Shown here: positions 10,485 through 37,400 of the stretch, piece after piece | Layout of the letters: each line of letters begins with the position of its first letter | How positions within the stretch are numbered: position 1 is the stretch's first letter | Source: Phoronis australis | Taxonomy: Eukaryota; Phoronida; Phoronidae | Reading direction: 5' to 3' | Length of the DNA stretch: 64,000 nucleotides | NCBI GenBank assembly: GCA_002633005.1 | Contig: NMRA01000815.1 | Location: 67,520-131,519, forward strand | The notes under the pieces: model-generated | Seen by the model: only the letters and a program-made list of their open reading frames with translations | Told to the model about the DNA's origin: nothing | The model's database searches: none | Translations under genes and position numbers: made by a program

Positions 10485-13400
10485 TATAATTTCCACGGGT
10501 CAGTCAATACACAGAATGCATAAAAAGAGGTGGGTCTATATTCCGGCGGTGCATCAGCATGGGTTTACAAATTTACTCAAATAATTCACCTATACATGTA
10601 CGGCCCCGTGTGCGGCGTCCCAGAACGGTCGCTATAGGCATACCAAACAGGCCCGAAATTGAGATTGTATTGTAAGGTATGAATGGTTAACCTATATTTT
10701 GTAAACGAATCTTTTGTTAGTAATTGGTATGAATGGAATAAAATAAAATGACTTAGTCAAAAATGTTGTGACAACTATAAAAATGGAGCTTGCGTCCCAG
10801 TGCGATAATTTTCAGTTTCGAAAATAATCTCCTTGTAAAGATCAACTCGCAACACTCTGCTGAACGGGTCAGTCGATCCTTTCCTCAAAATAAAATGTCT
10901 TTTGGTGCCATGTAAAGGAAAGACGCCACACAGACAAAAAATTTAATATACTGGCCGAATGTGACTATAGCAGAATTCTATTAACGGGTTCCATTTCTTG
11001 CAATGAATATTTTCTGCAACAGTTGCCAATTTCGCTCAGACCATTTCTTTCCAAAGCCACTCAGTTAAGCTACCATTTTAAAATTCTTGACGATGCTCTA
11101 CATTTCCGCCTTAATACGTTGCACGAAGAGCAACTGAAGTATTGATGTGTTTGTTTTTAACGCTGAAAAAGCATAAACATTTGATCAAGACCTGACCGCG
11201 AGTGTTTCTTGATTACACGATATGCTGCGCACAAAGCCAAGTGTTTTGGACTGAGAGGTGTTTTTGTAAACACAGAAACAAAACGGTGAATTTTTATACG
11301 TTTCACAAGTTCATCAGTAACCCGAATTTTTCGGATTTTAATATTTGGACGTATGGAGTTATGCTCTTGTTAAGTCAAATGAGTTAGAAAACGTAAATTA
11401 GGTAGAAAATAAGTAGACTGGACGCACTGACGACGTTTAAAGTAATGTTTTTGAATAATTTGATTCTTTCGCCGTTATAGCTAGTTTCCATTAGAAAGAC
11501 AATTCACGTTTAAAACTCAGTTCGGTTGTTGTCGGAGGGCTGAAGCTTACCCAGGAATAGAATTCCATACTCAGGGCAACAGGTCAAAACAGCTCAGGAG
11601 TACGTAGTGGTCAGTATGATCTCCACTAGACGAGTGAGGACCAAAAAACGTTGTCAAGACAAAAGGAGGTCCATGCCACTGACTAATTACAATCTAAGTA
11701 TCTAAGTGAAAACCGCAGGAGACCGTAGAACAAAATTCAAATCGATTAAAATATTGTTTACCAGTTCCGTTTCTGCCAGTTAACACAGTCATTTTCACCA
11801 AAAATTTCAGAGGCTCCAACCTAGTGAGAACTACTTGGTATGGCAGCGCCACAAGAATGCCATGGAGGTGACCAATTCAGTGCATATTTTTGGCCAGTTC
11901 CCCTTTTGAAATTGGCCCGCACATCATTCCTAGACTGAATGAGTTCCCTGCTGCAGCCTGAGGGTCTTTACCTAAATTTCAATTCGTGTAAAGGTTTCAT
12001 CAGGAGGGAAGTCCAAGAAGATTGAAAGGTTTACTACATAGGAAAAGTTAAGGGGAACACTCCCCCACCTACATGTACACAACCAAAAATGTCGCCAGCA
12101 TGTCATTTTTATGACTTACGGATATCCATCCAAAATTTTGGTTGCCCCTCTCACCACACCCTAGATGCACCTGTGACCCAGGTCAAGTTACTGTTGATTA
12201 ATAAGATGTGACAGACTTTGAAAGTTAAAATTTGTTATGATAGTGAAATGTTAAAATGTATGTGTAAGACTAGGGTAAACCACTCACTGACAAGACTTTT
12301 TTAAAGTGAAACAAAATACACAAATAAGTCGACTAAGAATTTAATATAACTTTGATCATTCCAAATTTTAGAACTGAAAGTTCCATGTATACTTGGAATC
12401 ACATCGCAAGTCGTTTGTTTAGTACAAAATACAGAATATGTGCACTTGACCCCAAATTACAAATGTCATTGTACTTATTCAACAGTTTTCAAATTCAATA
12501 AAATGTTTGTCTTCAACTCAAAATCATTATGTATGGACAACCATGCTCAGACTTCGATCCCAGTTTCACAGTTAAAATAACAAAAATTCTGGTGCCTCTC
12601 TTTGATAATAGGCCACTTTTCGAATCTGACACAACATAAACACGAACTGTACAGATGACTTGAAAATAGAACTTATACATAATCAATGATCGTGTGAAAA
12701 AGTCACTATAGGGATGTTACCTCTTCAAAGATCAGGGCCTGTGACCACAAAACTACTCAGTCCATTAAGTTACTTGGAATTTAAAAATAACTAACACAGT
12801 GATTTCTCATGTTTGAAGACCACCAAAACATACTCAACTAAACGAACATGAAATTTTGAGTGATTCACCATTTTTAAGTACTACTAAAAGTGACCACCAG
12901 TAATTCTTGTGTAAATTCTCGAGTACACTTTGTCTTGAGAAAATTATTCAAAAGTTCCAAAACTCCTATGTAGCTTTCAAGAAAAAGTTCTCAACATATG
13001 GTACAATTTATTTGATGTCTGAATTTCATAATTTGATACCTTACTATATATATTCACTGGGATTATATTTAACTTGCTTTGCGAAATACATACCCCATAC
13101 TTTTTATTTGGAAAATCAGCAGACGACATTGACCTTTTTCGCACCTCCTTTACTGGAAAACTTCAAATTCATTGACTGACCTGTAGAGGGTGCTCATCAC
13201 ACCAAAGATCATTAGTCTGAGTACATCTTGAAGAGACTTGAATAAAGTTTGGTGGTCGCTAATTTCTGAGTAAGAACAGTAATTTAAAGTTCTGAGTAAA
13301 GTATGGTGGTTGCAAGCACAGCCCATACTGACATATCTACAAGAAGGAGAAATCTCTTTAAAGCAGCTTCCAACAACTGCATGAACACATGCGAGTTATG

Positions 13401-13658
13401 AAAACAATATGATCGCAATCCTTGACATCATTCCAAGCATCATCCCAAAGATTAACCAGAGAGGGCGGTTATCCATCAACCACCTCTGCTTTACATTCCA
13501 CACAGCCTCAAATTTCATTTCCAAACTTAGAGTTCAACTCTAACACGTGAATGAGTTGATGTCAATTTCAATGAGAACGATGTCGAGAAGAAGTACTTCA
13601 AATCTGAACTTCATTCCAGATTCCGAAGCTGAGTTATGGCCCTTTCCCTCCATGACGT
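10485..13658. other. Intergenic region between FKTN and RAD17, no gene seen
   Basis: This is AT-rich sequence between the transposon and the RAD17 stop codon. The right part probably includes the RAD17 3'UTR. The longest open frames (61-90 codons at 11202-11387 and 12907-13179) have no recognisable motif, and I regard them as chance. Confidence 0.5.
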
Positions 13659-27658
<14,000 letters not shown>

Positions 27659-29118
27659 GCTGATGAAGTCTAACTTGACACCCTCTCAGTTTGCCACCAG
27701 ACCAACCCCCATTCACACAGTCATCACTAATCTAAGGTTAAGCAGGCCAGCAGTGGGGGAAGTCTCTGCTGCACGTACTATTACTGTGGATTTATAGGAA
27801 ATGAATGACCTGCTCTGTGCATGGGCTGAACAACTGAGATTACAACATGTAGACTGTCAAAGGTCTTGTTCCATTTTGTTCTGGTGGATTGGAAAATGTG
27901 ATGACCTAAATCCACATGCTTTAGCATAATTTTGAGTAGAGTAATAATCTTGTTGGTATGCATATCATTGTTTTCAGTTCCGTGAGTTTTTAGGTGGAAA
28001 ATAAAGTCATGGGCAAGAAGATGTTAAAGGATTAAGAGGAAGAAAACTTGTAAGCAGCAAAAGAAAAACCCGATAACTACTGGCAGTTTCACAATGTGCT
28101 TACCATTGCCACAGAGGTTTGAGATTGAATGTCTTTAGACTACACTTCATTGCCATAGGCGTCATCGTCGCATGTGTTATTTTTTCTCAAAGAGTCAGAG
28201 TGAGCAGTAAGCTTCGATCTTCAGAAACCTGCAGGCAAGAATGATGAAGTATTTGAGAGTATAGAAATAGCATTTTATTAACTTTAATCGGTGATCACAT
28301 GAGGCTGCATCGTTGCTTCATTAGAGATAACTATGAGTCTGATAATAGGTACACAGTACGTGTATTGACCTGCCTCCTGTTCAGTAACGGTAGGACCTTG
28401 CTAGGCAATTACATCGCCTGAATGCCGCGGGCATACAAGGGCGATAGTAGATCCCATAAAGTTATTCATTTCAAAATACAGCAAATAAAATCGAATGAAA
28501 CATGCATGTGCTCATAGAGTTATAATCAACACATACCATAACTCTGGATACAATTTAGTCAACATAACTTGAACATATCCATGAAAATCTATCGCGGTTC
28601 TCTAGAGTTTCTCTCACCGGGTGCCATTTTGAGGAAGTTCTGTGAAATCACAGCTGTAGACGAACAAAGTCCAAGGGACACAAACATAACAAATTTCACC
28701 TGATATCTTCCCATGCTATTTTGCATGTGTCACGCGCCATGTCACGCCCTTCGCTCAGTCTCGCGCTAGCCTTTGCCTAACTCACGTCACTCAGTTGAAA
28801 TATTTTGTGGTTATCGCGCGCATGGTGAAAAAGGTAACAGTGACCAAAAAAGTGGAGTTGTAATTCTTCGCCAAAGTCACATATGCTTCAACAAAGAAAT
28901 GTGTAGAAGTATAAAGGATCACTGAAGAATGTAAGCGCCTTTTTATGTGATAGTTTTAAGTGTACAATGTATTTTTGATGAGGTGAAAAAACTCTTAATC
29001 GCTGAGCAGATTTCGCCTACCGCCCGTTTAAATACATGGGATGAAATTAGTACAGAAAGCGATGAGAAGTATTGCAGCCAGCCCTAACCAGCCAACTGAT
29101 GAGATAGGTGTTGCTTAC
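27659..29118. promoter_or_regulatory. RAD17 5' flank, probable promoter and 5'UTR
   Basis: There is no recognisable coding sequence here. A locally CG-rich patch near 28720-28830 (CATGTCACGCCC, CTCGCGCTAGCC, ATCGCGCGCATGG) could be the RAD17 promoter. A non-coding or short coding first exon may lie here, because the coding exon at 27458 has a possible TTACAG acceptor at 27596-27601. Confidence 0.35.
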
Positions 29119-29213
29119 GACCTTGCTAAAAAGCAAGACTTTGCGAGATTACAGGAGACATAGCGTATATTTCAAATGAGAACAGGGGACTTTGACTAGA
29201 TTTTAGCAAGGTC
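29119..29213. repeat. 95-bp MITE-like unit with perfect 13-bp inverted ends
   Basis: GACCTTGCTAAAA at the left and TTTTAGCAAGGTC at the right are exact reverse complements. The interior (AGCAAGACTT-GCGAGATTAC, AAATGAGAACA, GACTTTGACTAG) recurs at 60594-60701. This is a mobile repeat present at two sites 31 kb apart. Confidence 0.8.
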
Positions 29214-29974
29214 CTAGCCAGCCAGCTAGCTGTATGAAGACTGTCGTCAAAATACAACTAGGAACCACTGTGTGTTTTTCTTCCATAGACCCCGAAATTG
29301 TACAAAGTCAGGATAGTTCTGCTCATCACCTCGCCGTGAAACTTGTTTCAACATGCAAAGCAAAAGACCGGACAGGGTGCATGCAAAATCTGGGAGACAA
29401 CCGACATTCAACTTTACCGTTATAATCGTTTAATTGAAAAACAATGCAGTAAATGTCAGTTTCTTGCGTCATTCTCTACCTTTTGTAACAATGAAAAGTA
29501 TGTTGTCGTTTTGAAAACAGTACGCTCATGTCACCCGCACACGCCATTTCCTAAATTTTTGCAACAAATTCGCAGCAGCAAAATTTGTTCTGAAATTCGG
29601 TTTTTCGGTATCAAAATTCTATTAAACAATTGTAACTAAATGAAACCAGTTCCGATAATTTGTTGTGACATCTACCCAACCTCGTGGAAGAAGTACACTT
29701 GATTGAAGAATTGGCAAAAAGAGACTAGCCAATAGGTGACGCAAAATTTCATGGTGCCGAAAGCCATCGCTAAAGATCGTTCCACAACTTTAGCATCTGA
29801 ATAACGGTAGAACGCCATTTTTTCCAATACCGTTAAATAATTTAGTTTACTCAAGGAAGACTGTAGTTTTTAAAGACACTAATTTTGAGTCAGATTTTAT
29901 CTTACCACTTTTTTACCCACATCGGTGCAAAGCTGTATATTTAAAGCATACAGCTCTGTACCAAGGCTAGCTAG
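29211..29974. repeat. Dispersed repeat, copy B
   Basis: Starts GTCCTAGCCAGCCAGCTAGCTG and continues about 760 bp to CAAGGCTAGCTAG. It is homologous to the next segment (copy C) and, in inverted orientation, to copy A at 7.4-8.2 kb. Marker blocks are GAAGACTGTCGTCAAAATACA, TCACCTCGCCGTGAAAC and the minus-strand frame starting [17 protein letters not shown]. Confidence 0.8.
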
Positions 29975-30700
29975 GTCCTAGCCAGCCAGATAGCTGCATG
30001 AAGACTATCGTCAAAATACACCTAAGTACCACTGTGAGCTAATCTTCCACAGATCCCGAAATTGCACACAGCCAGGGTAGTTCTGCTCGTCACCCCACCA
30101 CGAAACCTGTATCAACATGTAGAGCTAAAGAACGGACGGGGTGCATGGAAAATCTGGGAATCAAACGACACTCACCTTGCCCGTTACAGCTATTTAAGTG
30201 GAAAACAATCTAATAAACCTCATTTTCTTGCGTAATCCTCCAGCCTTTTGAACAATGAAAAGTATTTTTTGCGACATCTCTCGGGAGATGATGATAGCTT
30301 GGCAGCAGCAAAATTTCTTCTGAAATTCGTTTTTTCGGTATCAAAATTCAAAAAACTTGTAAATGACACCAGTTCCGATAATTTGTTATGATATCTACGC
30401 AACCTCATGAAAGAAGAACACTTGATTGAAGAATCGGCGAAAAAAGAAACTGGCCAATAGGTGACGCAATATTTCACGGTGCCGAAAGCCATCCCTAAAG
30501 TTCGCTCCTCAACTTTAGCAGCAGAGTAACAGTAGAACGTCATTTTTTGGGTTACTCAAAGAAAACTGTAGCTTTTAATGACACTAATTTTGTGTCAGAT
30601 TTTATCTTCCCACTTTTTTACCCACATTGGCACAAAGTTGTATATTTAGACTTTCGTATTCATCTTTGTATCAAGGCTAGCTTGGTCCTAGCAGAAGTCC
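29975..30700. repeat. Dispersed repeat, copy C (tandem with copy B)
   Basis: Repeats copy B head to tail with noticeable divergence. It has the same GTCCTAGCCAGCCAG start, GAAGACTATCGTCAAAATACA, and the minus-strand frame starting MTFYCYSAAKVEERTLG. The tandem arrangement suggests unequal crossing-over or insertion into itself. Confidence 0.8.
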
Positions 30701-30703
30701 TAG

Positions 30704-30782
30704 CACAGGCACCTTTAATGATTAATCAGTCCTCAACAATATATTATAGTATATTGTCAAGGGCTGATTAAAGGTGCCTGTG
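30704..30782. mobile_element. 79-bp hairpin element with near-perfect 9-bp direct flanks
   Basis: The arms CACAGGCACCTTTAAT... and ...ATTAAAGGTGCCTGTG are inverted copies; a five-base extra GATTA sits in the left arm. Outside lie AGTCCTAGC and GGTCCTAGC, consistent with an 8-9 bp target duplication at the edge of copy C. It is a miniature fold-back element; the long duplication recalls MULE-type insertion (inference). Confidence 0.65.
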
Positions 30783-31428
30783 GTCCTAGCGTAACTGAAC
30801 AAGCGCCAGGAGATCCACGAGTGTCACGTTGACAACGACGTAAGCTTGCAACATTGTTCCAACTTCTGTGCTTGTATAATGACTCATGGACTATTTCAGA
30901 GAACCACACAAGGAATCGAAATATATCCCAGCAATTTGGAATGGCGGGTTCATGGGGATCCGCAATGTATATAAATGTAGGTCGAACCTGGTACCTGTTA
31001 CCGTGAGAGTTGACAAATTTTTGTTCCGTTCGAAACTTGCGGCTTTCCCCGGAAGTGCTAACTACGTCATTGAATTGAGTGGGTTACGTTTCACACAGGA
31101 GGGAGATCCACGGAAAACGGGGTTCTCGGAACTCGGAACTGCAGTCGTACTAAACTTAAGGAAATTACTCTGGCTAATATCAATGATACCGATGTCTGTA
31201 ATGGAGCCATACAAAATGTCAATTCTCTTAGTTCCTAGTGTGACGTCTTAGACTATGAGCATGCGCTTGAAGTCGACGTTGATACGGTGGAGGCGAACCT
31301 TGTTGTTTAGTCCGCAGCAGTCGAGGTTTCGTGGATTCTGACCGAGGCCGACGGGCAGCCAAAGGCTCGCAAGAGAAGAGAATTCGAACTAAAAGGCGGA
31401 TGCCTGTGGTAAACTTGTGTTAGTTGGG
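30783..31428. promoter_or_regulatory. ATG4D 5' flank and 5'UTR
   Basis: Upstream of the ATG4D start codon. CpG density rises from about 31060 to 31400 (CGACGTTGATACGGTGGAGGCG, GACCGAGGCCGACGG), in keeping with a promoter and 5'UTR. A 121-codon open frame at 30886-31251 shows no domain and is probably chance. Confidence 0.4.
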
Positions 31429-34400
31429 ATGACCTCAAGAGATATTGCTGTGGAGGCACTTGGAAATAAGGGCGTTGGACAATCTTCCCGGGAGTATTCA
31501 GAAAGGATAAACCCTTTCAATATGGAAGAAGGGGAGGTGGATTTTGGTGGTTTGCAATTCAGCCCCTGTAGAAGAAAAGAGGGGTCTTGTAACTCTGTCC
31601 AGTCAGATCCGATTGGCCCCTTAAACAGGGGTGAAAAGGGAATGAAACATGCCTATTCAGAACGATTCAACCCCTTTGACAGGGAAGACAGTGAGGAATT
31701 AAACTGTGATAGTTTCACTTCTACTGAAAGCTGCCCTGTTGGTTCATCACTGTTTTACACAGACAGTGCCATACAGCAAGATGTGAATACAAAACTTCAG
31801 ATAACTGAAATCATCCGCACACCGGATAGTCATGTCAGGCGAAAGAAGTCGACAAGCGATGACAATCCAATACTTGCTACTCTGAACAACGATTATGACT
31901 TTTACCAAGAGCAGCATGATGCTCCTGAAAAACTTAAAACCAAAGTTTTATCGGCCTGGAATAATGTCAAATATGGATGGACATTAAAACTAAAAACAAA
32001 TTTCAGTCGTGAAAGTCCAATATTCTTGCTTGGTGTCTGTTACCACTGTGGACACGAAGGTATCTTGAAGTTTCTGCTTTGAAAATACAATAGTTTTCAA
32101 AAATTGTTAAAGTTCTTTTAGTAGTAAGGTTATGGTAAACGTCTGGGAGCAAGCTAGAGTACAAGGTCATTTGAAAATCAGAAAAAATACTTTTGAAATT
32201 TCACTGATTGTCTTTTGGCGAGAGGAGGTTTAGTTGGTGTTTTTAAAGTTAGTTTCATATGCAAACATTTTGAAGTACTGGAGCAAGACTGTTTTACTAT
32301 TTTGGAATTTTATGCTGCTATTAACTGGCCTTTCATCAAAATGACTATTTTTAGTGCTGACCCGACATCTTGAAATTTGTCACAACTTATTCCTTACTGA
32401 AAATAAAGGTAATTTCTGTGTGGAAAGATTTAACTGACAGTCCTATTGTTTGAAACCAATCTCATGAAGTTGGCTTGTGATGTCCATTTGTTTTATTTGC
32501 CAAGCTTGGTTCAAGCACATAAATCACTTTTTTCATAACTCAGGAAACCACATTTCATCTCTGGAGTAAGGAATGAGTTGAAGCCAGTTTTACAGTAAAG
32601 TGGTCAAAATGAGATGTTAGTTTGGTGGAATATCGGATTATGTGATTTTAGTACACAATTGAAAAAGCAAACTTAACTATTGAACTACTTATTGGCTTAA
32701 AAAGTAAATTGTGATTTGATTGCGATTGAGTAGGTGATCCGAATTTGTTATATTCCTTTTAAAGCCAAGTATAAAGTTATAGTTAAATTCACAATTTTTG
32801 TGTTTGTAGCTTGACTGGTTTTCATCAAGTGGAAAGTAAATCATATTATTTACTAGAACACGGAATCAGAATTTTTTTTTTTGAATTCGAACTATTGTTG
32901 AAGTTTGAGTTTGACTTGAATGAGGATTGGATTTCAGGGGCCAGAAACTACACCTAGTCCTCCCGTGACTTGTAGTTGATCAGACAGAGTTAATTAACAT
33001 GACCTCTGGTTTGTTTCTCCTCCCTGTTATCATGTATTCTCATTTCAGCTGACGTAAATGAGTTCAAAAACTATCCACGAACCAGACATATGCAGACTGT
33101 GAGTAGCTTTCAGAGGTTCCAGCAGGATTTCACCAGTAGAATTTGGTTGACCTATCGACGGGAGTTCCCCCAACTCGATGGTTCCCAATTGACCTCTGAT
33201 TGTGGCTGGGGTTGTATGTTAAGGAGCGGCCAAATGATGTTGGCTCAGGCCTTCATCATGCACTTTCTTGGTAGAGGTTGGTGGCAATCCAAAATTATTT
33301 AGAATTGGTTTCTTCCTGGTTTCATGATCTTTGTGTGCAGTGGGTAAAACCAACGAGCTTTTGAATTATAAAATAAATGTGCTGTTTCTTAAAGATATTT
33401 GTGGAATTTAAAAAGGAGCTGCCTAGTATAACCTTTGCTTGATATCCCTTTGTCCTCCTGCTAAAAGTTGCATTGCTTTTTCAAATTGTTTTTATGAAGC
33501 CCAAATATCTTTGTGCTATTTTATAGGAAAATAATATTTACACATAAACTTATCACAGAAATTTTTACATAACTTAAAAAGAATTAATTTAGTTAGTACC
33601 ATTTTGAGCCATATTTGAAGGAGAACACTGCTTTGATTCTTAACTTGTAACAAACGACAATTTTTAATTTTTGACATATGTTCTAGACTGGAGGCTGTTC
33701 AAGCATAACTCGTCACGAGCAGAAGACCTTTATCATCGCCAGATTATTCGCTGGTTTGGTGACAGTCCAGCCAATCATTCGCCATTCTCTGTTCACCGTC
33801 TGGTCAAAGTAGGTGCCCAGTCAGGCAAAAAGGCTGGTGACTGGTACGGGCCGGCGTCCGTGGCTTACATATTCAGGTACCTTATCGTCAGTTGGCTTTT
33901 TGAATCTATTTGTAACATGCTTTGATAAAGCTCTCCGTGTTTATTCTGATTGTGTTTGAATTCATTTTGTTGCCATTTCAACATTAGCATACTTTTCCAA
34001 TAGATTTCCATTGATTTTACTTTTTTACCATTCATTTGGTGGACAAAGATTTCTCCAGTCATATGATTGTGTGGTTTGCCTTTAATGAGAAATGATTCCT
34101 TGAGGACTTTTGTGCTATGAAAAAAAACACCTAATTACTCCAGTCAGTGCAAATTTATTTTTTGAGTCTCATACGGTGTTTCAAAAATGTTGGCACTGCT
34201 CAAGCTCGTAATACTTTAGAATGCAGTGCTAAGCCACAAATCCAGTGACAAAATTCAATTAAACACTTCTACTATGTCTGGAAACCAAGTCTTGTATTCA
34301 AAAGCGCTACGGATGAGGAGCCCAATTTTGATAAAAGTCATATTGTTACTGACAAGTATTTTATATTTAAGTAGTAGTACTTGATTGAAATGGTCATAAG

Positions 34401-37400
34401 TGTGAACTGTATGGTCAAATTTACATCGCAATGTCACGGTGTCATGTTCTCAATCGCGTGTTTACGACAGTCATTGCCATGACTCACTCCACAACCTTTG
34501 GTAGAATGACCCCCAAACCAATGGCTGGACTCCGTACGTACAGTCGCTGGAGATTTAAACCTATGTCTGAACCCAAAAAACTGCAGATTAGACTCTGTTG
34601 ACACTTGAATGGAAGTTTAAATACAGCACAAGCTAAAAGTAATAAGAAAAAACGACCCAGAATTCTCTGAAGTGACGAATGGGCGGAAGCGTGGGAGTAG
34701 TCTCCCGTGATGACCGAGAATAACGGTGAATTAACGAAGTGGCTGAGCCGTTCTGTAATTTGAATTGTGCAGCCCAAATAGTTACTATCATTTGCTATTA
34801 ACAGAATTAGCCGTCATGAGGGGAAATGGTATTTTGTCGATTACTTTTGTCTTGCACTGTATCATCCTGTGTGTTGCTGAAGCATACTCTGACTGAGAGC
34901 TGATTGGCTGAAGTATGCTAAGTCTGGCGATTGGATTCTTTCTCCATGTTGCAACTGTAGTCTTAGTAAAGCATGACATGGTCATGATTGTATTGTGTTG
35001 CAGAGATGCTATGGAACAAGCTGTGGGCCTACAGACCATACTTAGTCAGCTGTGTCTCTATGTGGCTCAAGACTGCACTGGTAATGATTGATGTCTTGGA
35101 GACACGTTATTTCAGTAATGTTTACTACTAACAGTACTACTGTATTGTATACATTTGTGGAGTCACGCGAGCCTTTATGATTGCTACTGTACTAGTAAAC
35201 TTCTTTTTGTTCTCGGTGTCCTCAGATAAGCAGTAGTTGGATGGCTCGTGCTTTACTAGCGCCACCTAGTGAATGTCAATGTTGCTCTTGGATTAACTGC
35301 ACTGATAGCCTTGTTTTTATTCCCAAATTTTATCCTCCACTCACTACTGAATGTGATGTGCTCGTATAAGACTATGATGGTGGTAATATTCAAAGATGTA
35401 CAGATTATCTAATACTCATTTATCTCCATGATTGTGATAGTTCTCGCTTGTTTTGTCATTCATGTCATCTGTCATCTTAATACTTAAGTGTGATAGAAAA
35501 TATTAGTCATTTCATTGTAGATGAAAGATATGAAGAAACTGAAGTTCTCTTTATACTCAGAGACATTATTGCAGCAGTTTTCAATAAAAGTTGACCATAT
35601 TTGTTTTTTGCCAAAAGTCAACGAAATTGTGAACAAAAGTATAAGGCTAATGTTTATAGATTTTTTCCCAGGATATTTGCTAAAATTTTGATGAAGTCTG
35701 GCAAATTTCAATGAAAATCTAAGTTTTTATTAAAAATACTGTTGTTGATCATCCCTTTTGAACTACTAGATGTACTCTCTTCGACCCTTTGTAAGCAGCC
35801 ACGTGATTTTGTGCTGTTTTCAGTTTCTTGTCATAGAGTGATCCAAGAATAGGACAGCCTCAAACATTTGGGAGAGCTGGAGTTCTTTGTGTCTCAGTCA
35901 TCAAGGATACCAACACCAGGGTATCTAGCTCTCCTGATACACGATACTCTCTTCCTGTTGTTGATCACACGGTGGTTATCTACTTAAACTCTGAGTTAAT
36001 AAACTCTACTTTACTCTCAAACCATTAAAATACGGTGAGCCTCTCTCATTTTACTCCTGATTGTTAATAACTTTAAGGTCTCTACTACTGCTGTTGTAGT
36101 TTTCAAGGAGGATGTGATTCAGCTGTGTACCTCAAGGAATCGATCATCGACCAATGCCAGTTCCTTATTTGAAGAGAGCGGGGACCATACTGTGACCTGG
36201 CGTTCCGTCATCATTCTCATACCCGTCCGGCTGGGCAGCGAAGTGCTGAACCCGATCTATACACCCTGTGTGAAAGCTTTGCTTGCGCACGATTCCTGCA
36301 TTGGTATTATTGGAGGAAAACCCAAACATTCGCTGTTCTTTGTAGGCTGGCAAGGTAACTACAGCTTTTGAACGTAGTTTCAAGGAGGTCATTATGTTGT
36401 ATTGCAGACCCCAAAGTTGTGCCAGTGTGACTCAGTGGTGTGTAGTGGACTGTCAGGGAAAAATTGTGCCCCTGAGCTAGGCACTCAACCTATGTTGGTG
36501 CTGTCCACCCAGCTGTTTAAAACCACTACAAACCATGTTCTAACTTAGAAAACATCAACTTTCAGGCAACCGTATTTGCTCTTCGAAACCAACATTATCA
36601 TTTTCTTGTTTTTTTGTTAGAAGTGAAATTGGTAACACTTAATCGTATTGTCTTGTTGACCGAAACTAACTGGCCATGGTAAGCAACTCAATGTGCCTGA
36701 TTTGAAGTAACAACCTGTCAGCTCTGCTCAAGCCTTTGAAAATTTTCACTCTTGAGCGAGCGCCAAGATGAGACCAATTTTATAACAGTAATGGCCTAAA
36801 ACAAAAGTTGTTTCTTGATGGAACTCATGACTTTCTTGTCTCTTTAAATGAGTAGCAATCATAGCTGGGAAATAACTTGTAATGAGCTAGCGTCCTGTTC
36901 GGGTATAGCTGAAAGACTCCTCCACTCCCACTACGGAGACTGGAGAATTAGCTTCCAGTCTGATGAGCCTGATGACCTGTGGCAGGTCTTATTTTTTACT
37001 CAGATCTCCAATATGTTGTAACACAATCACTGAGAGTAAACATTTATGACTGTTAGAAGCATTTTTGAATGAGATCATGTCTTACTCAGTCCTTATCATA
37101 ACCATGTAGAATAAGAGTGCACACTTCCTTTTTTGTGTATTCAAGAAGTTAAGGAAGACAACAACGGTTTTAAGACTTGACATGTTTCGGTGTCATTTAT
37201 TCAACACCATCCTCAGAAGTGACAACACAGTGGCCACCTAGCTAGGCCCAGCAACAAGTAATGAAGCACAGATATAGTCAGTTACAGGGAGTGACAATGA
37301 ACTAGACCAACAATGACAAGCTGTGGTGTGTCAGTTGCCTATTGAGATTGGGCTTGCACCAACTGATGTGTAAAGCCTCACGAATTTTAAGCTCCTTTGT

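Noticed and set aside
30886-31251. 121-codon plus-strand frame upstream of ATG4D
   Set aside because: No domain, no splice or conservation evidence, and it overlaps the likely promoter/5'UTR. It could be a chance frame or upstream ORF, but I cannot support it.
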